Below are positions 1 through 8,183 of a DNA stretch of 64,000 bases, one piece after another. The DNA lies in the NCBI GenBank assembly GCA_965603015.1, contig CBFDBJ010000006.1, positions 22,873 to 86,872 on the forward strand. Reading direction: 5' to 3'. This DNA is from JAUWTJ01 sp965603015 (GTDB taxonomy: Bacteria > Pseudomonadota > Alphaproteobacteria > M2410). Under the pieces are notes generated by a model. It had not been told where the DNA came from and did not search any database. It saw only the letters and a program-made list of their open reading frames with translations. Each line of letters opens with the position of its first letter. Positions within the stretch are counted from its first letter, which is position 1. Both the position numbers and the translations under genes were made by a program.

Positions 1-1195
1 TGCGCTGCGCCGCAAGACGGGCTGCTTCGGCTGTCAATCCGTCGAGAGTGTCCTCGCGAGCGGTAAGGGCTTCGGTCGATGCAATAACTTGCGTCTTCGC
101 CTCGCCCGACAGATCTTCTTGCGCTGCATTGGCTTTGTTCAGTGAGGCTTCTTCTTCCTGCAGCTTCTTCAAGGTCTCATCGGCATCGGTGCTCATGGAC
201 CGTTCTCGTTCCACGTCGCCGTGGATCTGATTGAGACGGGCCTGAAGGTTTGTGGCTTCTTCGGTCGCTCGACGTTCTTCGCGCTCAAGGTTTTCGCGCT
301 CAATGGTCAGGCGGTGCAAGCCCGCAGCGGCGGCCGCTTCGGCCTCGCGCAGCGGTGGCAGTTTTGATGCGGCATCTTCCTGCAATGTCGAGGCCCGGGC
401 AGCGAGCTCCGTCAGTTCATTAACCGCTGCTTCACAGGCCGTGAGACGCCCTCGAGCTTCTTCCGTCGCCGCCCGTGCGGAGATCCAGCGGATATGCAAA
501 ACCAGAGCATCGGCGCGGCGAATGTGACCGGAAAGATTGCGATAACGGGTCGCCTGGCGCGCCTGGCGTTTCAGGCTTTGCAACTGAATTTCAATCTGTT
601 GGACGACATCCTCAAGGCGAGTGAGGTTGGTCTCGGCAGCGCGCAACCTGAGTTCGGCCTCATGGCGCCGCGAGTGAAGCCCGGAGATGCCTGCCGCTTC
701 TTCCAGAATGGCGCGGCGCGCCTTGGGTTTTGCCCCGATGAGTTCGCCAATTTGACCCTGGCGCACAAGGGCTGGTGATCGCGAACCGGTTGAGGCATCA
801 GCAAAAAGCAGTTGGACATCGCGCGCGCGCACATCCTTTGAGTTGATCTTGTAGGCTGACCCTGCATCGCGCTCGATCCGGCGTACGATCTCAAGCTCAT
901 CAGATCCGTTAAAATCCGACGGTGCCGAGCGCTCGGAATTATCAATGATCAGGGTGACTTCTGCATTATTGCGAGCCGCGCGCCCGGTTGTTCCGCCGAA
1001 GATCACGTCCTCCATGCCGCCGCCACGCATGTTTTTTGGCGAGGTCTCGCCCATGACCCAGCGCAGGGCTTCAAGCAAATTGGATTTGCCGCAGCCGTTC
1101 GGCCCGACAACCCCGGTGAGGCCGGGCTCGATCTTCAACTCGGTAGCTTCGACAAACGACTTAAAGCCGACAAGTCTCAAACGGTCAAACTTCAC
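1..1195 (-). CDS. smc: Chromosome segregation ATPase SMC, N-terminal part (cut by window edge)
   Basis: SMC is the ATPase arm of the condensin-like SMC-ScpAB complex that organises and separates chromosomes. The frame opens at a GTG (1195, on the minus strand) reading MKFDRLRLVGFKSF, the classic SMC head start, followed by the Walker A loop GPNGCGKSN near residues 31-39 and, further on, EEAAGISGLHSRRHE, the conserved end of the N-terminal head. From about residue 170 the sequence turns into long Ala/Glu/Arg-rich coiled coil. About 398 codons are present; hinge, second coil and C-terminal head lie beyond position 1. It is transcribed away from the window, downstream of the dsbA-like and DUF721 genes on the same strand, an order familiar in Alphaproteobacteria. 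Identification is secure. Confidence 0.96.
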   Translation of the reverse strand, partial: MKFDRLRLVGFKSFVEATELKIEPGLTGVVGPNGCGKSNLLEALRWVMGETSPKNMRGGGMEDVIFGGTTGRAARNNAEVTLIIDNSERSAPSDFNGSDELEIVRRIERDAGSAYKINSKDVRARDVQLLFADASTGSRSPALVRQGQIGELIGAKPKARRAILEEAAGISGLHSRRHEAELRLRAAETNLTRLEDVVQQIEIQLQSLKRQARQATRYRNLSGHIRRADALVLHIRWISARAATEEARGRLTACEAAVNELTELAARASTLQEDAASKLPPLREAEAAAAAGLHRLTIERENLEREERRATEEATNLQARLNQIHGDVERERSMSTDADETLKKLQEEEASLNKANAAQEDLSGEAKTQVIASTEALTAREDTLDGLTAEAARLAAQR

Positions 1196-1336
1196 AAGAC
1201 CTCACTTTACGTTACTACACGCTGCCATATGTCCCGAGACGCACGCCGGGACACACAATTCGCCACAGGGGCACACGGGTTCAATTGATTCGTATCCAGA
1301 GTTCCCAAGATCTCGGGCCGCCTCTTAATTCGCAGC

Positions 1337-2020
1337 TTACTCTGACACGTCTTCTCCGGTGAACTTGGCCATGATTCGGTCAAGCGCCGCTACATCTGTG
1401 AGCCCCGGCACCATTTCACCATTCACATAGAATGTCGGCGTTGATGCGACTTCGTATTTTCCCGTTGCATCTGCCATGTGGCCTTGCAGCCATTCCTGAT
1501 TGCCCTTGTCCGCAACGCAGGCGGCAAATTCCTCGCGCGAAATTTGCGCTTCCCGGGCGATTTTCACGAGGCCTTCCTGTGGCCCGCCTTCATCACGGGT
1601 CCATGTTTGTTGGCGTGTGTAAATGGCATCGACCAGAGGCATTTGTTTCTTGACCGGCGCGCATTTGATCAAAAGCGAGGCTTGTGCGGCATAGCCATCA
1701 AGCGGGAAAGGCCTGAAGACAAGCTTCGCTATGCCAGTGTCGATATATTTGGACTTCATCGTCGGGTAGACTGTCTCATGGAAATGAGCGCAGTGCGGGC
1801 AGGTCATGGACGAATATTCAACAATGGTAATCGGTGCATTGGCATCGCCTACCACCAGGTCGTCGCCATCGATCGTGAACTTGTACTGGCCAACAGGAGC
1901 CGCAGCGATCGCTGATCCGGCTTCCTGATTGTCGCAAGCTACAAGGCCAGCAATGGCAATGGAAGCGACCAGAGCCACATTACGGAGACTGGAAGCGGTG
2001 TATCGTGTCAATTTGTTCAT
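1337..2020 (-). CDS. DsbA-family thioredoxin-fold lipoprotein
   Basis: Predicted periplasmic thiol:disulfide oxidoreductase of the DsbA/thioredoxin_4 family. The N-terminus has basic residues, a hydrophobic stretch and a lipobox-like LVAC with Cys29, so it is probably a lipoprotein rather than a soluble DsbA. The active site CPHC sits at residues 74-77 after the VEYSSMT strand, and the cis-Pro region VASTPTFYVNG is present near the C-terminus. Length 227 aa fits the family. It lies between smc and the DUF721 gene on the same strand, 141 bp upstream of smc. It could act as an oxidase or an isomerase; its electron partner (DsbB or DsbD) is not in this window. Start ATG at 2020 has only a weak GAG-type ribosome site. 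Confidence 0.88.
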   Translation of the reverse strand: MNKLTRYTASSLRNVALVASIAIAGLVACDNQEAGSAIAAAPVGQYKFTIDGDDLVVGDANAPITIVEYSSMTCPHCAHFHETVYPTMKSKYIDTGIAKLVFRPFPLDGYAAQASLLIKCAPVKKQMPLVDAIYTRQQTWTRDEGGPQEGLVKIAREAQISREEFAACVADKGNQEWLQGHMADATGKYEVASTPTFYVNGEMVPGLTDVAALDRIMAKFTGEDVSE

Positions 2021-2234
2021 TTCAAAACTCGCATTTGGACATCAAAAACAGTTGCATCGACCGGCCAGGCAATACTCGCAGGCTCACAACACAAGCCCGG
2101 CTCATAACAACCCATACATTTGCACACATGCAGGTGAGTCGGGGGTGGCCGTAAAGCGGCATTTTCCAATAATCAGCTTCAGATTGCCAGTGCCAACAAG
2201 AGGTGGGGATAAAGTTTTTAGAAAAGAGCTGAAA

Positions 2235-2777
2235 TCAGCCCTTTGTTGTCGATTTTATTGCCCGGCCAAGGTCTTCAAGGCTCTTTCTAAGCTCCGGATT
2301 GCTTACTTTTTCTGTGCTGCGCCGAAGCCCTTCTTCTTCTGCGACCGTCAAATCGCGTCTGAAAGGTTTTGTCTTCGGCGGCCTTATGGGGAGTGGGCCT
2401 TGTTCAAGGCGCAGCCTGGTTATCGCCCGGTGGCCGAAATAGACATTGATTCTTTCAAGGATCTGCGGTGCCGAATGTTCCAGTTCAAGGGCGGCGGCAC
2501 CGGCCACCCGGACAGTAAGCGTGGCGCCCCCCTGGTAGCCGGCCTTTGAGCTTGTATTGCGCGAAATCCGCATGGGACACGACATGCGGGCCATTGTCTC
2601 ACCAACAATCGCGGCCCACTGGTGGAAAACTTCCGGCTCCGAGAACCCGTGCTTCTTGATGATCGGACGGGTGACATTGCGCAGCGGTCTCGTGATGCTC
2701 ACGGACCGGTTCATTCTGCGGTATTCGCGCGGCTTTTTGCCCTGAGTTTTATTGGTGTTTTGGCTCTGCTTCTTCAT
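2235..2777 (-). CDS. DUF721 / DciA-like protein
   Basis: The core, from about residue 25 of this reading (LRNVTRPIIKKHGF, then WAAIVGETMA and a hydrophobic strand region up to RIN), matches the DUF721 family, whose best studied member DciA loads the replicative helicase DnaB in bacteria lacking DnaC/DnaI. The C-terminal third is a charged tail (REL, EEEG, RRS, KSLEDLGRAI) typical of the longer alphaproteobacterial form. I chose ATG 2777; ATG 2714 (reading MNRSVSITRP) is an alternative, and neither has a strong ribosome site. The gene is followed by the dsbA-like gene and smc on the same strand. Family assignment is solid; a helicase-loader role is inferred from DciA. Confidence 0.8.
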   Translation of the reverse strand: MKKQSQNTNKTQGKKPREYRRMNRSVSITRPLRNVTRPIIKKHGFSEPEVFHQWAAIVGETMARMSCPMRISRNTSSKAGYQGGATLTVRVAGAAALELEHSAPQILERINVYFGHRAITRLRLEQGPLPIRPPKTKPFRRDLTVAEEEGLRRSTEKVSNPELRKSLEDLGRAIKSTTKG

Positions 2778-3095
2778 GCCCGGGATAATAACGGTATTGG
2801 GGAGTGGAAACCAGGCCTTCTCATATAGTTCGGAAATGAGGTGCGGTTTACACCCGGAGGTTAACGTGATGGTTTTACCACACCGCTGCAAACATTGCCT
2901 GCTGAGCGCCGGGGGCGAGGCTTTGTCATTGCAAATCGGCGGGGCATCACTAGTCTTGGCTAAAATCTTATTTGAGGTGGGTAAACGGGATTTTGGGGGT
3001 CAGACTGTCTTGTGCGAGACGGTCCGAAGCGGTCAGAGGCTGAGCGAGAGCGCAAGCCTGTGAGCGTCGCCCCCTGGACTGAACTGGGGAAAGTC
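2778..3095. other. Divergent intergenic region between the DUF721 gene and the 3096 gene
   Basis: This 318 bp stretch separates two divergently read genes and should hold both promoters. I see no tRNA, no clear sigma-70 pair with correct spacing, no repeat of the palindromic family found elsewhere in the window, and no convincing third gene. Short open frames here have no ribosome site and no recognisable sequence. Confidence 0.5.
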
Positions 3096-4670
3096 ATGAA
3101 AAGATTTCTACTACTTGTTATTGCCGTGCTGGTGCTTGTTGCCGGCGGTATATATTTCACCGCTGAAACTGTCATCCTGCCAAAGCAGGAAAAAGTCTGG
3201 CGAGCTCTGCTTGAGGATCTGCCCTATGGCTTGCAGGCGGACTTTGAGGATGTTGATTTTAAATTCGTCGGACTGCAGCTGTCAGTTGGTGGCGCGACGA
3301 TCAGCGATGGCGGCGGCAACACCATCAAGGTGTCGGAGATCGTTGCCGAAAATTCTCTCGGGACGGCGCTGGGAAATCTCTTTCGTTTCATCATGGGCCG
3401 TGAAGAAGAGAACTATGACGTCGTTCGGTTTATTGGCGTTGAGCCTGTGCAGTTGCAACAGGGCCTCGATCTCAAGATACAGGAAATCCGTCTGCTGAAT
3501 GTCGCCATCGGCATTGACAACAAGCTTCCCACGACAATGAAAACCCTGACCGGAGCGATTAATCTCGAAGACGCTTTTAGTGCTGGTAAGGTCGACGGCT
3601 TCGAGGTGCACGGCGTTTTGGCATCCGGGCAGGGCGGGTCTGCCAGGTTGGACTGGATGAAGGTCCATGGGATTACCAGGACCAACCTCGGTCTGGTCGA
3701 AGTGTCGGGGCTTGATGTTGCGCAAGGGGCGCAAACCCTTGCGAAACTTGAAATGTTCAAGACAACGAATTTCAATATAGCCGCGATTATGGAGCCAGGG
3801 CTGGTAGCGAAACTGGCCGACGCTGCGCAACCGGGTGATTTTTCTGCCTTCAATATTTTCCACACGGCGGACCAACTGTTGTTGATTGGCCTTGTTCTTC
3901 AGGTGCCAGGGATTGGCGGACTGTCGATTGCACGCATGAAGTATGATGAGGAAGAGAGTGAGCTTGTCGCAAACACAGGCATCGTTCCGACAAGAATCTT
4001 TGGTGTAGTCCGGGACTTTGATCTGGCCTTCCCCGGGCTTGCAGCGCTGTCGCCCGAGGCTGGTCTCTTCATGCAGACCACAGGGATAAATGCGATCCAG
4101 ATGAATTCTGAAAGTGAATCAAATTGGGATCTGGCAAACAACATCCAAAAATCCGCTGGCTGGCTCGATTTGACAGATCTCGTCAAATTCACCCTCGGAC
4201 TGGAGCTGGGAAACATGAACCCCGAGGATCTTGTCAAGGCGATCACCTGGAGCATGGGGTTGACCGGCGCCGAAGGCGGGGTCGCGGATATGACGGCAAA
4301 CGGCCTGATGGCGATCTACGGCGATATCACCCTGAATGATCTTGATTATCTGATCGAGAACAACAGCCTGGTCGAGCGTCTCTTCCGTTTCGCCGAGGTT
4401 GCCGCCGGTATGCCCGAAAGTGAAATCAGGGCGATGCTCGACACACAATTGGCGGCAACGCTTGACGACCCGACGCTGCCTGCGTCGCTGGTCGATGACA
4501 TCACGGCACTGCGCCAGTTCATTGCCGCGCCCAAATCTCTGCGCATCGTGATGCAGCCGCCGAGCCCGGTTTCGCTTAATGGTTTGATGGCAGAGCAGGA
4601 CAGGGACAAGGCCGTGGACATGCTGGGTCTCACAATCACGGCCAACGAAACTTCGGGCGAAGCCTTGTAA
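3096..4670 (+). CDS. Membrane-anchored protein of unknown function (AsmA-like layout)
   Basis: I do not recognise a named family. The start is ATG 3096, with GGGGAAAG eight bases upstream; a longer frame exists upstream but lacks a ribosome site. The first 25 residues (MKRFLLLVIAVLVLVAGG...) form one membrane anchor or uncleaved signal, leaving about 500 residues in the periplasm. The body has alternating hydrophobic/polar strands with repeated LxLxxVxI-type segments, acidic linkers and no cysteine pairs or catalytic motif that I can see. This layout resembles AsmA/DUF945-like beta-strand-rich inner-membrane proteins, but that is only a resemblance. It ends 51 bp before mutY on the same strand and may be co-transcribed with it. 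Confidence 0.75.
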   Translation: MKRFLLLVIAVLVLVAGGIYFTAETVILPKQEKVWRALLEDLPYGLQADFEDVDFKFVGLQLSVGGATISDGGGNTIKVSEIVAENSLGTALGNLFRFIMGREEENYDVVRFIGVEPVQLQQGLDLKIQEIRLLNVAIGIDNKLPTTMKTLTGAINLEDAFSAGKVDGFEVHGVLASGQGGSARLDWMKVHGITRTNLGLVEVSGLDVAQGAQTLAKLEMFKTTNFNIAAIMEPGLVAKLADAAQPGDFSAFNIFHTADQLLLIGLVLQVPGIGGLSIARMKYDEEESELVANTGIVPTRIFGVVRDFDLAFPGLAALSPEAGLFMQTTGINAIQMNSESESNWDLANNIQKSAGWLDLTDLVKFTLGLELGNMNPEDLVKAITWSMGLTGAEGGVADMTANGLMAIYGDITLNDLDYLIENNSLVERLFRFAEVAAGMPESEIRAMLDTQLAATLDDPTLPASLVDDITALRQFIAAPKSLRIVMQPPSPVSLNGLMAEQDRDKAVDMLGLTITANETSGEAL

Positions 4671-4721
4671 GGTTTCTCTCGCGCTTGGAAATATCATGGC
4701 CGTCCTCTATGAAGGGCGGTC

Positions 4722-5813
4722 ATGGACCTTTCACGAACTGCCCCGCCCAAACCAACCGCAAGAAAACTGCTCGCCTGGTATGACCGCGAGCGGCGTGATC
4801 TGCTATGGAGAGCGGCGCCGGGCGAGGTGGCTGAACCCTACCGCGTCTGGCTTTCAGAAATCATGTTGCAGCAAACAACAGTCACGGCGGTCACACCCTA
4901 TTTCGAAAAGTTTCTGGGACTCTGGCCGAGCCTGGCTTCGCTCGCCTCCGCCTCGCGCGATGAGGTGCTCACAGCCTGGGCAGGGCTCGGATACTACTCC
5001 CGCGCCCGAAATCTTCACGCCTGCGCTCGGGTCCTTGTTGATGAGCAGGGCGGGGTGTTCCCGCAAAAAGAAAAAGAACTTCTGAAACTGCCCGGCATCG
5101 GAGCCTATACGGCTGCCGCGATCACTGCCATTGCCTTCAACAAGCGCGCCGCTGTTGTCGATGGCAATGTCGAGCGGGTCATGACCCGCCAGTTTGCCCT
5201 CAATACGCCCCTGCCGAAAGTCAAGGCGGAGGTGAAGGCGCTGACCGAGACGCTGGTGCCAAAGTCGCGGCCCGGCGATTTTGCCCAGGCCATGATGGAT
5301 CTGGGTGCAACCATCTGTACACCGCGCTCTCCGGATTGCCCAAACTGCCCGTGGCAAAAATCGTGCAAGGCCTTTGCCTCGGGTGACGTCCTGCGCTTCC
5401 CGGTCAGGCCGGAGAAAAAGCCGAAACCAACCCGGCGCGGCATCGTTTATTGGGCCGAAACCGAAGTCAAATCTGGATCAGGCGAAATTCTCATCGAACA
5501 AAGACCGGAGACCGGCCTCCTTGCCGCCATGTGGCAATTTCCGACAGACGAATGGGCGGAAGTGTCCGCGCGCACGGCCTTTGCCGAAAAGGCGCGAGCC
5601 AGAAGCGCGCCCTTCGAGGCCACCTGGACGCGCGTGCCAGGCCTCATCACCCACACCTTCACGCATTTTCATCTCGAGCTCGCTATCTATCAAACCCGCG
5701 TCGAAACCCGCATCAATCCGGATCGCGGCCAGTTTGTAAATCGGAGCCAGCTCAAAAAATACGCCCTGCCGTCGCTCATGCAAAAAGTCGCCGCGCATGT
5801 GAGCGGGGCTTGA
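4722..5813 (+). CDS. mutY: A/G-specific adenine DNA glycosylase MutY
   Basis: Removes adenine mispaired with 8-oxoguanine or guanine in base-excision repair. Visible signatures: the LSEIMLQQT segment with catalytic Glu46, the helix-hairpin-helix LPGIGAYTA starting near residue 124, VVDGNVERV with catalytic Asp147, and the iron-sulfur loop with Cys199-x6-Cys206-x2-Cys209-x5-Cys215. After residue 230 a Nudix-like MutT-fold domain follows (GLLAAMWQFPTDEW, then ITHTFTHFHLELAIY), which reads the 8-oxoG strand. Length 363 aa is normal. Start ATG 4722 is preceded by GAAGGGCGG. Placement close to the DUF721-dsbA-smc group, read the other way, is common in Alphaproteobacteria. Confidence 0.96.
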   Translation: MDLSRTAPPKPTARKLLAWYDRERRDLLWRAAPGEVAEPYRVWLSEIMLQQTTVTAVTPYFEKFLGLWPSLASLASASRDEVLTAWAGLGYYSRARNLHACARVLVDEQGGVFPQKEKELLKLPGIGAYTAAAITAIAFNKRAAVVDGNVERVMTRQFALNTPLPKVKAEVKALTETLVPKSRPGDFAQAMMDLGATICTPRSPDCPNCPWQKSCKAFASGDVLRFPVRPEKKPKPTRRGIVYWAETEVKSGSGEILIEQRPETGLLAAMWQFPTDEWAEVSARTAFAEKARARSAPFEATWTRVPGLITHTFTHFHLELAIYQTRVETRINPDRGQFVNRSQLKKYALPSLMQKVAAHVSGA

Positions 5814-5907
5814 GCAGAACCTCATACAGCAACGGGTTTGAATTGCCGGGTAGATGTGCCTATTCTCTGCACGACGCCGAAATGCGCACTCAATTTAGGG
5901 AACAAAA

Positions 5908-6150
5908 ATGATCTGGAACATTGTTGATCACAGGAAGAGAAAATTTCGCTGGCTGGAAGTGAATGCCGTGATCGAAGATACATCCGCCGACAATTGCTGC
6001 GATGATGCCGATCACATGGAAGATCAAGACTATATTGTCACGTATGACGAAAAGCGAAACATACTGCTCCACGATGCGATTTCCTGGGCTGAGAATTCCA
6101 AAGGTAAAGTCACTCTATTTTTGTACGATAAGGGCGACGGCATCGGATAA
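5908..6150 (+). CDS. Small acidic hypothetical protein
   Basis: An 80-residue frame starting at ATG 5908 with AGGGAAC correctly placed upstream. The sequence (MIWNIVDHRKRKFRWLEVNAVIED...) has a basic N-terminus, an acidic Asp/Cys-rich middle with NCCDDADHMEDQDY and a short strand-rich end (KVTLFLYDKG). No signal peptide or membrane segment. I recognise no family. It sits alone between mutY and the oppositely directed end of ccrM. The good ribosome site, non-overlapping position and lower GC make it a plausible real gene, perhaps acquired, but no homology can be claimed. Confidence 0.5.
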   Translation: MIWNIVDHRKRKFRWLEVNAVIEDTSADNCCDDADHMEDQDYIVTYDEKRNILLHDAISWAENSKGKVTLFLYDKGDGIG

Positions 6151-6191
6151 CAGGCGATTGTGTTGCGGATCCGGTAGAAGGTGCCCACACC

Positions 6192-7301
6192 CTAGTTCAA
6201 TCCCGCCCGGATCTGCTGCCGCAGCACGTCAATCGGCTGATAGCCCTTGTCGGTCTTGAAGTGCCAGTAGGTCCAGCCGTTGCACGCTTCGGCCTTCATC
6301 ACATGCGCGCCCATCTGGTGGATCGAGCCGGTGGCGTCTGACGTCACCAGCGAACCATCGGCGCGCACTTTTGCGGTGAACTTCTTGCGTGGGCAGAACA
6401 GCTTGTCGCCGGGCTGCAGCAGGCCGGTTTCGATGACCTGACCGAACGGCACCCGGGGCAGGGCTTTCTTGGATTGCGTGACTTCGAGGTCTTCGGGAGC
6501 TGTCGGCTGCACGCGGCGGATGCGCTCGCGGGCGTGTTTGATGTACTCGTCCTCGCGCTCGATCCCGATATAGTTGCGGCCAAGCTTTTTGGCCACGGCA
6601 CCGGTTGTGCCAGTGCCAAAGAACGGATCGAGGATTACGTCCCCCGGATTGGTCGTGGAAAGAATGACCCGGTGCAGCAGGGATTCCGGTTTTTGCGTCG
6701 GATGGACCTTGTTGCCATCGTCGCCCTTGAGCCGCTCATGTCCGGTGCAGATCGGCAGCACCCAGTCGGAGCGCATCTGCGTGCCCTCATTGAGCGACTT
6801 CATGGCGTCATAATTGAAGGTGTATTTCTTGCCGTTCGGGTTGCGCGTCGCCCAGATCAGCGTCTCGTGCGCATTGGTAAAACGGGTGCCTTTAAAGTTC
6901 GGCATCGGGTTCGTCTTGCGCCACACCACATCATTGAGGATCCAGTATCCCAGATCCTGCAGCGCCGTGCCGACACGGAAAATATTGTGATAGGAGCCAA
7001 TCACCCAGATCGCGCCATCGTCTTTCAGGATGCGTTTTGCCGCGGTCAGCCATTCATTGGTGAACTTGTCATAGGCCTCGAATGAGGCAAACTGGTCCCA
7101 GTGGTCGTTGACCGCATCGACCTTGGACTGGTCGGGACGCGTGAGGTCGCCGCCAAGCTGAAGGTTATAGGGCGGGTCGGCAAAGATCAGATCGACAGAC
7201 TTTTCCGGCAGGCGGTTCATCGCCTGGACACTGTCTCCCTTGATGATCTTGTTGAGTGATTTTTCAATTGAAGTCGACTGCGTACTCTTACTCGTGCCCA
7301 T
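6192..7301 (-). CDS. ccrM: Cell-cycle DNA adenine methyltransferase CcrM (GANTC-specific)
   Basis: CcrM methylates adenine in GANTC on the hemimethylated chromosome late in the alphaproteobacterial cell cycle. It is a beta-class N6-adenine methyltransferase: catalytic DPPY at residues 42-45 comes before the SAM-binding DPFFGTGTTGAVA loop. The C-terminal extension beginning near PFGQVIETGLLQPG and ending HVMKAEACNGWTYWHFKTDK is the domain that separates CcrM from shorter HinfI-like enzymes. I place the start at ATG 7301, because GAGGG lies just upstream; an in-frame codon at 7334 would add 11 residues but has no ribosome site. rnhB is directly upstream on the same strand, with seven GANTC sites in and beside the intergenic gap. 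Confidence 0.96.
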   Translation of the reverse strand: MGTSKSTQSTSIEKSLNKIIKGDSVQAMNRLPEKSVDLIFADPPYNLQLGGDLTRPDQSKVDAVNDHWDQFASFEAYDKFTNEWLTAAKRILKDDGAIWVIGSYHNIFRVGTALQDLGYWILNDVVWRKTNPMPNFKGTRFTNAHETLIWATRNPNGKKYTFNYDAMKSLNEGTQMRSDWVLPICTGHERLKGDDGNKVHPTQKPESLLHRVILSTTNPGDVILDPFFGTGTTGAVAKKLGRNYIGIEREDEYIKHARERIRRVQPTAPEDLEVTQSKKALPRVPFGQVIETGLLQPGDKLFCPRKKFTAKVRADGSLVTSDATGSIHQMGAHVMKAEACNGWTYWHFKTDKGYQPIDVLRQQIRAGLN

Positions 7302-7327
7302 TTTACCCTCATGTTCCTGTTGAGGAG

Positions 7328-7408
7328 GAATCATGAATCATGCGGACTCGCGGGTCAATAAGTTATTTGGAATCAAAAGGTTAACGAAAGACTCTCGACT
7401 CAAGACTC
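7328..7408. promoter_or_regulatory. Cluster of seven GANTC (CcrM) sites upstream of ccrM
   Basis: GANTC occurs at 7328-7332, 7335-7339, 7345-7349, 7370-7374, 7390-7394, 7397-7401 and 7404-7408. That is seven in 81 bp, where roughly one per 250-300 bp is expected by base composition. The last three sit exactly 7 bp apart. The cluster covers the rnhB-ccrM gap and the final codons of rnhB. The ccrM promoter of Caulobacter is known to carry GANTC sites and to respond to methylation; autoregulation here is inferred from that. Confidence 0.75.
7370..7384 (-). promoter_or_regulatory. TTAA-N7-ATTC element in the ccrM upstream region
   Basis: Read toward ccrM the site is TTAACCTTTTGATTC. Thirteen of its 15 bases match TTAAGCGTTTGATTC at 34356-34370 upstream of the SleB-type hydrolase gene. 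It contains a TTAA half-site, as in CtrA boxes (TTAA-N7-TTAA), fused to a GANTC site. The second half-site differs from the CtrA consensus, so binding by CtrA is only a possibility. Confidence 0.4.
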
Positions 7409-8014
7409 AATCAACATCTTGTGGATGGGCGCAAAGCCCCTGCGATGATGTTGTGTTACCCCATAAAGCGCCAGGGCGTTTTGGTGAGCTCTCGTGCCAT
7501 AGCCTTTGTTGGAGGCCCAATCATATTCCGGAAAGTCTGCCCCAAGTTTTCGCATTAATCTGTCTCGGGTCACCTTGGCGATGATCGAGGCCGCCGCGAT
7601 GGAAAGCGAGCGCCCGTCGCCTTTGACGAGGGTCTCAAACGGCATCGGCAATGATGGCGCCTTGTTACCGTCGATGAGAACGAAGGCGGGTTGCGGATCA
7701 AGCTTCGCAATCGCCGCCGCCATGGCATCGAGCGAGGCGTGTAAAATATTGCGCCGCTCGATCTCCTCAAGACTGCCCTCGGCGATGCCAACCGCGACGG
7801 CTTTTTCGAGGATCTCATCAAAGAGGGCCTCGCGCCTGGCCTCCGAAAGCTTCTTGGAATCATTGAGCCCGCCGGGAATATCATCCGGATCAAGCACCAC
7901 CGCCGCCGCCACAACAGGCCCCGCCCACGGCCCCCGTCCTGCCTCATCCACACCGGCAACGAGGCCGCCAATGGAGGTCTCATGGGAGAAGTCGGGGAGG
8001 TGGTGCGTGTTCAT
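7400..8014 (-). CDS. rnhB: Ribonuclease HII
   Basis: Cleaves RNA in RNA-DNA hybrids, including single ribonucleotides left in DNA. The start region GVDEAGRGPWAGPVVAAAVVL carries the DEAGRG motif with metal-binding Asp23 and Glu24; LNDSKKLSEARRE and ASIIAKVTRDRLM, the other RNase HII signatures, follow at normal spacing. Length 204 aa is normal. Start ATG 8014 lacks a strong ribosome site. The stop is at 7400-7402, leaving 98 bp to ccrM, and three GANTC sites overlap or adjoin its end. The rnhB-ccrM pairing recurs in Alphaproteobacteria. A palindromic repeat copy begins 38 bp upstream of the start. Confidence 0.96.
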   Translation of the reverse strand: MNTHHLPDFSHETSIGGLVAGVDEAGRGPWAGPVVAAAVVLDPDDIPGGLNDSKKLSEARREALFDEILEKAVAVGIAEGSLEEIERRNILHASLDAMAAAIAKLDPQPAFVLIDGNKAPSLPMPFETLVKGDGRSLSIAAASIIAKVTRDRLMRKLGADFPEYDWASNKGYGTRAHQNALALYGVTQHHRRGFAPIHKMLIES

Positions 8015-8051
8015 ATTCTAATTCTAGCAGGGGATTCGAACCCCTTCTTTT

Positions 8052-8160
8052 GTCATTACCGGGCTTGACCCGGTAATCCAGAGAGCGCCACACTGGATCC
8101 CCGGATCAAGTCCGCATTGCCTGACAGGGCGAGCGAAGCTCGCCTGAGAAGGGGGATGAC
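8052..8160. repeat. Dispersed palindromic repeat, copy 1
   Basis: The unit opens with GTCAT and closes with ATGAC. It starts with a perfect hairpin, ATTACCGGG / CTTGA / CCCGGTAAT (8055-8077), has CTGGATCCCCGGATCAAG in the middle, and a second perfect hairpin GGCGAGC / GAA / GCTCGCC (8128-8144). It fills the gap between rnhB and the GFA gene at 8184. See the related copies at 8591, 9019, 12588 and 15310. Confidence 0.75.
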
Positions 8161-8183
8161 ATCCACCAGAGTGGAGCCACCTC

